The position numbers and the translations under genes were made by a program. 64,000 nucleotides of DNA from Dyella sp. C11 (lineage in GTDB: Bacteria; Pseudomonadota; Gammaproteobacteria; Xanthomonadales; Rhodanobacteraceae), in assembly GCF_003121485.1 (NCBI RefSeq), contig NZ_QAVX01000025.1, forward strand, positions 1 through 64,000, in the 5' to 3' direction. The notes under the pieces are model-generated. The model was not told the DNA's origin. It saw only the letters and a list, made by a program, of their open reading frames with translations, and did no database searches. This document shows, piece by piece, positions 58,490-64,000 of the stretch (the stretch's first letter is position 1; each line of letters starts with the position of its first letter).

Positions 58490-59392
58490 ATGTCCGTTCG
58501 TTTGCCGGCAGCCCTTGCCGCCCTGGTCCTGCTCGCCGGTTGCACCAGCACTGCGCCCACCAAGACACCCGCGCCGAGCGTGCCTGCAACACCCGTTGCC
58601 ACGGCGCCGGCACCCAGCACGCCCGCCGATGACAACCTCAATGCGGTGGCCTGGAGCCAGACGGCGATCGAGCACGACCTGATCTATCTGCAGACTTATC
58701 GCGATGCCGAATCGCGCCTGCTGGCCGCCCTCGCCGACAAGCAGTGGGACGCGCTGCCCAAGGACGACCGCCTGACGCCCATCAAGGATCTCAAGCCGGC
58801 CGTGGTGCTGGACATCGACGAAACCGTGCTCGACAACTCGCCGTACCAGGCGCGCCTGATCAAGAGCGGCGGTGAATACAACGAAGCCGACTGGGCGGCC
58901 TGGTGCAACGAGCAGCGCGCCCGCGCGCTGCCCGGCGTGGTCGAATTCACCCAGTTCGCGGCCAAGCACGGCATCGCGGTAATCTATATCTCCAACCGCG
59001 CCAAGGACCTGGACCAGTCCACGCTGGCCAACCTGCGCAAGGAAGGCCTGCCGGTGTCCGGTCCGGAAGCGTTCCTGGGCCTGGGCACCTTTGTCGAAGA
59101 CTGCGAGCAGGTGGGCACGGAGAAGGGTTGCCGCCGCCAGCTGATCAGCCACAAATACCGCGTTTTGATGCAGTTTGGCGACCAGATCGGCGATTTTGTG
59201 ACGGTTCTGGCCAACAACGCCGCCGGCCGCCAGAAGGCCATGGCGCCCTACATGGACTGGATTGGCACCCGTTGGTTCGTGCTGCCCAACCCGACCTATG
59301 GCGCGTGGGAGCCCGCTCTGTTTAATAATGACTACACGGCCCCGCGCGACGAGCGCCGTCGCCAGAAGGTCCAGTCGCTGCGTTTCGACTGA
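58490..59392 (+). CDS. Lipoprotein e(P4)-type 5'-nucleotidase / acid phosphatase
   Basis: Outer-membrane lipoprotein phosphatase of 300 residues, HAD class B acid phosphatase family. Lipobox LVLLAGC (Cys18), then a Pro/Ala/Thr-rich linker. Motif I LDIDETVLDN at 108-116 (nucleophile Asp108, acid Asp110), ISNRAK as motif II, and the C-terminal GDQIGDF as motif IV-like segment. In Haemophilus e(P4) removes phosphate from NMN and other nucleotides so that they can be imported. The start at 58490 has AGAGG before it. Ends just before the AT-rich, possibly structured region at 59393. Confidence 0.93.
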   Translation: MSVRLPAALAALVLLAGCTSTAPTKTPAPSVPATPVATAPAPSTPADDNLNAVAWSQTAIEHDLIYLQTYRDAESRLLAALADKQWDALPKDDRLTPIKDLKPAVVLDIDETVLDNSPYQARLIKSGGEYNEADWAAWCNEQRARALPGVVEFTQFAAKHGIAVIYISNRAKDLDQSTLANLRKEGLPVSGPEAFLGLGTFVEDCEQVGTEKGCRRQLISHKYRVLMQFGDQIGDFVTVLANNAAGRQKAMAPYMDWIGTRWFVLPNPTYGAWEPALFNNDYTAPRDERRRQKVQSLRFD

Positions 59393-59600
59393 TAGCGATC
59401 AAATAAAAACAATCACTTACGCTATTAAAGCTAAAGTATTGCTTTAGGTTTAACGGGGAAGTAAGATCCTCCCCGCCAACACCTGCTGACCTTGATAATT
59501 CCGCAGGCAAGGCCATTTCCCTTCCGGCTCTGCCGGATTACCCCGTGAGGCCAAACGCCCGCGGGGTTTTCTTTTGGGCGTCCCCAACATCGGGACAACC
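59393..59600 (+). ncRNA. Candidate structured RNA or 3'-UTR element
   Basis: Unusually AT-rich start with CTAAAG-TATTG-CTTTAG (59431-59447). Hairpins CGGGGA/TCCCCG (59454-59475) and CCGGC-TCT-GCCGG (59524-59536) follow. Between them CCTGC (59482-59486), CCTTG (59490-59494), GCAGG (59503-59507) and CAAGG (59508-59512) form two interleaved complementary pairs, as in a pseudoknot or two competing stems. It ends in an ACCCCG...CGGGGTTTTCTTTT terminator (59540-59575). It could be an sRNA, the phosphatase 3'-UTR, or a leader for the next gene. Not assigned to a known RNA family. Confidence 0.4.
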
Positions 59601-59723
59601 CAAAGCTGGCTTGAACGGGCTCCCGGGCCGGCGCCCCGACCCCTTGTTCACGTGAAGCCTGCGCCCTTACGCTCCGCCGACCGCCCGGCGAACGTGCCAG
59701 GCGCCATCCGATACCGAGACTCC

Positions 59724-60716
59724 ATGCGTCGCTCATCCGTTTTCTACGCCGTTGGTGCGTTCATTGCCCTGCTGGTGCTGGCCACGGTGGCCGCGTTGTT
59801 CATGACATCGCACAAGCCCGCCAGCGGTCCCGGCACCGTGCCCGTGGTGGTCGGCGGCGACACGCCGGAAGCCTCGGTGCAGCAGTCGATCGCGCTGATC
59901 AAGGCGGCCGACTTCGCCGGCTTCTGGAAGCACGCACTGCCACCGGCCGACTACGACACGCTGCGCGCCGACTGGACCCGCCCGCGCCCTGACGACCATC
60001 CGCTGTCGGCCGAAGAGCGCGCGGATTTCGTCAAGGACATGCAGCAGCTGACCGAGCCGGACGCGGAAACCAAGCTGTACGCCGTCGCCAAGCCGAAACT
60101 CATGCAGCTGAAGCAGCAGTATTCCGATCAGGTGCCGGTGATGATCGGCATCTTCCAGGCCATTGCCGCCACCGGCGTGGCGCAGAGCAAGGAACTGACC
60201 AACCAGCAGAAGCAGCAGGCGACCGAGGTGATCAACGTGCTCGCGCCCTGGGCGCAGAACGTGCCCTGGTTCGACCAGACCCGCGCCAAGCAGGTGATCG
60301 ACGTGGCGGTGGCCCCCGCCCGCAAGCTCGACCTGAAGACGCCCGAGCAGCTGAAGTCGATGGATTTCGACACCGCCATGCAGAAGTACAGCGTGGGCTT
60401 CCTCGGCATCAAGCAGGCGCTGGCGGTCTACGGCCTGTCGGTGGACGACATGCTGGACTCGGTGAAGATAACGACCACGGAAAACCGCAACGGCCATGCG
60501 CATGTGCGTATCGACTACACCTTGCTCGGCAAGCCGTTGTCCACCGAATCGGACCTGGTCGAACAGGATGGCCGTTGGTACAGCGCCGATGTGCTGCAGA
60601 ACGTTCGCGAGGCCCACGAACGCCTGCTTGCCCCGGCACCGCCGAGCAGCGTGGCACCGCCCAGCGCAGCCTCAACCATCCAGGCCATGACGGTCACGCC
60701 GGCAACCAGGCACTAA
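59724..60716 (+). CDS. Membrane-anchored protein of unknown function
   Basis: Protein of 330 residues with one N-terminal span (VFYAVGAFIALLVLATVAAL) and a helical soluble domain exported to the periplasm. Segments PEASVQQSIALIKAADFAGF, DAETKLYAVAKPKLMQLKQQ and NVPWFDQTRAKQVIDVAVAP suggest an alpha-helical fold, followed by a beta part with HAHVRIDYTLLGKPLSTESD and RWYSADVL resembling an NTF2-like or lipocalin-type sheet. The tail is Pro/Ala/Ser-rich. No family recognised. Start at 59724 because the signal-anchor begins there; the frame is open upstream to 59574 through a GC-rich noncoding stretch. Confidence 0.78.
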   Translation: MRRSSVFYAVGAFIALLVLATVAALFMTSHKPASGPGTVPVVVGGDTPEASVQQSIALIKAADFAGFWKHALPPADYDTLRADWTRPRPDDHPLSAEERADFVKDMQQLTEPDAETKLYAVAKPKLMQLKQQYSDQVPVMIGIFQAIAATGVAQSKELTNQQKQQATEVINVLAPWAQNVPWFDQTRAKQVIDVAVAPARKLDLKTPEQLKSMDFDTAMQKYSVGFLGIKQALAVYGLSVDDMLDSVKITTTENRNGHAHVRIDYTLLGKPLSTESDLVEQDGRWYSADVLQNVREAHERLLAPAPPSSVAPPSAASTIQAMTVTPATRH

Positions 60717-60773
60717 GCCAAGCACCAAGGTGAAGACGCCCGAGACGGGCGACAGAACATCTTGTTTACCCAC

Positions 60774-60794
60774 GCCCCGGTAAAAGGCCGGGGC
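60774..60794 (+). terminator. Hairpin between the unknown gene and plsB
   Basis: GCCCCGG-TAAAAGG-CCGGGGC stem with no T tract. A second stem CGCCCG-AGA-CGGGCG lies near 60737-60751. Both are in the 150-base gap before plsB and could end the upstream transcript or structure the plsB leader. Confidence 0.45.
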
Positions 60795-60866
60795 GATGGG
60801 CATGCCGCCTGATCAGCAGATTCCGGAACAACCGGGCTCACCAGTTACAATTGGGGAATGCAGAAT

Positions 60867-63500
60867 ATGTCGACCACGGACACGCCCGCCCGTAGCCGCG
60901 CCCCCTGGTGGTTCAACCTGGTCGGGCAGTTGCTCGAGCCCTGGGTACGCATCCGCCGCGATCCCGCCGAACCCGCCGCCCTTCTCCAGGCCGGCGTGCC
61001 GGTTTGCTATGTGATCGAACGCGATGGCCTTTCCGATGCCCTGATCCTGGAGCGCGCCTGCCGCGAGGCCGGCCTGCCCACGCCCATGCAGCCGCTGTCC
61101 GGCACGCGCCGCAAGCGCTCGGTGTTTGCCCTGGCGCGCCGCGATGGCTGGCTGTTCGGTCGCAACCGCAAGCGCTCGCCCAACGACACGCTGGGCCAAT
61201 TGGTGCGCTCGCTGGATGGCGTTCCGGATCGCGACGTGCAGATCGTGCCCGTTTCCATCTACGTCGGCCGCGCGCCCACCCGCGAGTCGGGCTGGTTCAG
61301 CGTGCTGTTCTCGGAAAACTGGGTGGTGGTCGGCCGCTTCCGCCGCATGCTGGCGCTGCTGCTCAACGGCCGCGACACCGTGGTGCATTTCTCCACGCCG
61401 GTGTCCCTGCGCACGGTGGTGAACGAAGCGGGCGAGATTCGCCCTGAGCGCCTCACCCGCAAGATTGCCCGCGTGTTGCGCACGCACTTCCGTCGCATCC
61501 GTGCGGCGGTGATCGGCCCCGACCTCTCGCATCGCCGTACGGTGGTCGATGCGGTGTTGAACGCCGAACCCGTGCGCGCGGCGATTGCCGCGACCGCCGC
61601 CAAGGAAAACATCAGCCAGGCCAAGGCGTGGCGTCGCGCGCACGATCTGGTGATGGAAATTGCCGCGGACTATTCGCACCCGGTGGTGCGTTCGGCGTCG
61701 TTCCTGCTGTCCAACTTCTGGAACAAGCTTTACGACGGCATCCACATGCATCACTTCGACAAGGCCCGCGCCGCCGCGCCTGGCCATGAAGTGGTGTACG
61801 TCCCATGCCACCGCAGCCACGCGGACTATCTGCTGATGTCCTATCAGCTGCACATGTCCGGCGTGGTGGTGCCGCACATCGCGGCGGGCGTGAACCTCAA
61901 CCTTCCGGTGATCGGGCCCATCCTGCGTCGCGGCGGTGCGTTCTTCCTGCGCCGCAGCTTCAAGGGCAACGCGCTGTATTCGGTGGTGTTCAACGAATAC
62001 GTGGCGCAGCTGATCGACCGCGGCGTGCCGATGGAATACTTCATCGAAGGCGGCCGCTCGCGCACGGGCCGACTGTTGGCGCCGCGCGCCGGCATGCTGG
62101 CCATGACGGTGCGTGCCTTCCTGCGTGCGCCGCGCCGACCGGTGCTGTTCCAGCCCGTGTACATCGGCTACGAGAAGCTGATGGAAGGCAAGAGCTACAT
62201 CGGCGAACTCTCCGGCAAGCCCAAGGAGAAGGAATCGCTGATCGGCCTGCTGCGCGGCCTGAAGGTGCTGCGCCAGCGCTACGGCCACGTGGCACTGAAT
62301 TTCGGCGAGCCAATCGAACTCAATCCGATGCTCGACGCCGCCAGCCCCGACTGGCGCACCGATGATCCCGATGCCAAGCCCGAGTGGCTGGGCCGCGTGG
62401 TGGACGATCTGGCCGACAAGATCCAGATCAACATCAACCGCGCCGCCGACGTGAACCCGATCAACCTGCTCGCGCTGGCGCTGCTCGCCACGCCCAAGCA
62501 CGCCATGGCGGAAAACGACCTGCTTTCGCAGATCGAACTGATGAAGGCGCTGCTGGAAGAGCTGCCGTATTCGGATCGCATGACGCTCACCTCGATGGAC
62601 CCACCCGGCATCATCGCTTATGGCGAGCAGATGGGCTGGATTCGTCGCGTGCGCCATCCGCTGGGCGACGTGCTGGTCACCGAAGACGAGCAGGCGGTGT
62701 TGCTGAGCTACTTCCGCAACAACGTGCTGCACCTCACCGCCACGGCGGCGTGGGTGGCCTCGTGCTTCCTCAACAATCGCCGCATGTCGCGCGCGTCGGT
62801 GCTGCGCCTGGGCCGCATCATCTATCCGTTCATCCAGGGCGAGCTGTTCCTGCCGTGGGACGCGGATGGCTTCTGCCAGCAGCTGCAGGCGACCATCGAT
62901 TTCTTCGTGCGTCGCGGCCTGCTCGAAGCCACCGGCGAAGGCCGTGTGCTGGAGCGTGGCCCGGGCCAGGACGATGCCGCATTCCAGTTGAAGATCATCG
63001 CGCGCAGCCTGATCCAGGCCTTCGAGCGCTACTACATCACCATCGCGGCACTGGTGAAGAACGGCCCGCACACGCTGTCGTCGGCGGAGCTCGAAAACGC
63101 CTGCACGCTTACCGCGCAGCGCCTGAGCCTGCTCAACGAATTGTCGGCGCCGGAGTTCTTCGACAAGGCGCTGTTTCGCGGCTTCATCCAGAAGCTGCGC
63201 GAGAAGCGCATCGTGTGGACCGACGACGCCGGCAAGCTCGATTACGACTCCGCGCTGGAAGACATGGTGCGCGATGCACGCGTCATCCTTGCGCGCGAAG
63301 TGCGCCATTCCATCCTCAAGATCACCCCGGGTGGCGATGGCGAGAAGGACAACGGCACGACCGAGAAGCCGCTGCCGGCGGACGCCACCAGCGAAGCGCT
63401 GCACGAACGCCACGTAACCGCCGAGCAGCACGAGCACGCGCCGGTGGAAACGACCGTGATCGAAGAAAGCGCGACCAGCGAGACGTCCTCCAAGGACTGA
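60867..63500 (+). CDS. plsB: Glycerol-3-phosphate 1-O-acyltransferase PlsB
   Basis: Inner-membrane-associated enzyme making lysophosphatidic acid from glycerol-3-phosphate and acyl-CoA or acyl-ACP. About 877 residues (E. coli 807). The HX4D acyltransferase motif is CHRSHADYLLMSY near residue 314, followed by GAFFLRRSFKGNALY (block II), IEGGRSRTGRL (block III) and ALNFGEPI. The Ser/Glu/His-rich tail after residue 820 is extra. GGGGA is ten bases before the ATG at 60867 but only one base before the ATG at 60858, so 60867 is preferred. Completes the lipid pathway begun by gpsA. Confidence 0.96.
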   Translation: MSTTDTPARSRAPWWFNLVGQLLEPWVRIRRDPAEPAALLQAGVPVCYVIERDGLSDALILERACREAGLPTPMQPLSGTRRKRSVFALARRDGWLFGRNRKRSPNDTLGQLVRSLDGVPDRDVQIVPVSIYVGRAPTRESGWFSVLFSENWVVVGRFRRMLALLLNGRDTVVHFSTPVSLRTVVNEAGEIRPERLTRKIARVLRTHFRRIRAAVIGPDLSHRRTVVDAVLNAEPVRAAIAATAAKENISQAKAWRRAHDLVMEIAADYSHPVVRSASFLLSNFWNKLYDGIHMHHFDKARAAAPGHEVVYVPCHRSHADYLLMSYQLHMSGVVVPHIAAGVNLNLPVIGPILRRGGAFFLRRSFKGNALYSVVFNEYVAQLIDRGVPMEYFIEGGRSRTGRLLAPRAGMLAMTVRAFLRAPRRPVLFQPVYIGYEKLMEGKSYIGELSGKPKEKESLIGLLRGLKVLRQRYGHVALNFGEPIELNPMLDAASPDWRTDDPDAKPEWLGRVVDDLADKIQININRAADVNPINLLALALLATPKHAMAENDLLSQIELMKALLEELPYSDRMTLTSMDPPGIIAYGEQMGWIRRVRHPLGDVLVTEDEQAVLLSYFRNNVLHLTATAAWVASCFLNNRRMSRASVLRLGRIIYPFIQGELFLPWDADGFCQQLQATIDFFVRRGLLEATGEGRVLERGPGQDDAAFQLKIIARSLIQAFERYYITIAALVKNGPHTLSSAELENACTLTAQRLSLLNELSAPEFFDKALFRGFIQKLREKRIVWTDDAGKLDYDSALEDMVRDARVILAREVRHSILKITPGGDGEKDNGTTEKPLPADATSEALHERHVTAEQHEHAPVETTVIEESATSETSSKD

Positions 63501-63587
63501 TCGGCCAAACGTCCAGGGGTGACTTTCGTCACCCCTCTTGCGGCGTGAAGCTCGCCTAAGATGACCTCTTCATCCGGGGAGCTCATC

Positions 63588-64000
63588 ATGATCAAGCGCG
63601 TTGCTTCAGCCATCGCCGCAGCCCTTGTGCTGCCGGCCGCCATCGCCGCCGAACCGGCACAGCCCGCTCAGAACATCACCGTGTTGCAGTGCGCGCGCAT
63701 GGTCGATACCGCGGCCGGCAAGATGCTTGGCCAGACCACGCTGATCATCGAAGGCAAGCGCGTCAAGGAAATCAAATCCGGCGCGGTCGACCCCAAGCCG
63801 TATGAGGATGCCGCCAAGTCATCCGGCGCCACCTTCGCCTTCTACAACGTGGCCAGCGGCACCTGCCTGCCCGGCCTGATCGACTCGCACACACACCTCA
63901 CCAGCGAAACCAGCCCCACCGGTTACACCGACCAGTTCCGCTGGAACGTTTCCGACTACGCCATCCGCTCCACCGTCTATGCCAAGCGCACGTTGATGGC
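63588..64000 (+). CDS. Exported amidohydrolase family protein (N-terminal part, runs off the window)
   Basis: Translated by hand: a signal peptide MIKRVASAIAAALVLPAAIA ending at an A-E junction, then VLQCARMVDTAAGKMLGQTT and the metal-binding GLIDSHTHL, typical of imidazolonepropionase-like amidohydrolases with periplasmic location. Only the first 137 codons are present; the frame is open at 64000. GGGGAGCTCATC precedes the ATG at 63588. Possible peptidase or lactonase activity cannot be told from this part. Confidence 0.88.
   Translation, partial: MIKRVASAIAAALVLPAAIAAEPAQPAQNITVLQCARMVDTAAGKMLGQTTLIIEGKRVKEIKSGAVDPKPYEDAAKSSGATFAFYNVASGTCLPGLIDSHTHLTSETSPTGYTDQFRWNVSDYAIRSTVYAKRTLM

Noticed and set aside
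60813-63437. Minus-strand open frame of about 870 codons across plsB
   Set aside because: Antisense shadow of PlsB, which has all acyltransferase blocks.

Overview
The window is a 64-kb chromosomal segment of a GC-rich gammaproteobacterium. Gene content (several TonB-dependent receptors, TPR-sulfotransferase, secB-gpsA, rpmB-rpmG, HxlR/EmrAB/TolC pump), high GC and intergenic repeat families of the GTAGGAGCGC and CCCTCACCCC types point to Xanthomonadales, most likely Rhodanobacteraceae (Dyella/Luteibacter/Rhodanobacter-like). This placement is inferred from gene content and style. No rRNA, tRNA, CRISPR array, phage or insertion sequence was seen.

Layout. 0.1-8 kb: SnoaL-like protein, a very long Lhr helicase gene carrying palindromic repeats inside its frame, and a divergent TonB-dependent receptor. 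8-10 kb: a lysophospholipase-like hydrolase bracketed by a seven-copy 35-bp array and a 287-bp triplication. 10-15 kb: CDF transporter and an adiC-adiA arginine-dependent acid-resistance pair. 15-19 kb: three-gene periplasmic GMC dehydrogenase (Tat small subunit, flavoprotein, triheme cytochrome). 19-25 kb: HxlR-EmrA-EmrB-TolC efflux operon divergent from a short-chain dehydrogenase. 25-32 kb: glucokinase, HAD phosphatase, a small repeat lipoprotein, SNF2 helicase, gpsA and secB. 32-35 kb: rpmB-rpmG, a repeat-rich island and a fatty-acid desaturase. 35-40 kb: a four-gene Gld-type ABC exporter, then gnd. 40-46 kb: mutM, a 1.3-kb repeat island, then a minus-strand run (Sel1 protein, 30-codon ORF, halogenase-like flavoenzyme, tdk, unknown protein). 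46-56 kb: rep, TPR-sulfotransferase and two paralogous TonB-dependent receptors. 56-64 kb: PerM/AI-2E transporter, prohibitin-like protein, P4-type acid phosphatase, a possible structured RNA, an anchored unknown protein, plsB and a truncated amidohydrolase.

Functional themes. Sugar use runs through glk, gnd and the membrane dehydrogenase. Lipid synthesis is covered by gpsA, plsB, the desaturase and the hydrolase. Stress defence is covered by adiCA and the efflux operon, and DNA repair by lhr, mutM, rep and the SNF2 protein. The most unusual material is (i) palindromic elements translated within lhr, the same 83-bp element being read in two different frames; (ii) a tandem triplication that copied the 3' end of the hydrolase gene together with REP-type hairpins; (iii) a 30-codon ORF with an excellent ribosome-binding site, translationally coupled to an orphan flavin-halogenase-like gene; and (iv) a candidate structured RNA with intercalated complementary segments near 59.5 kb.
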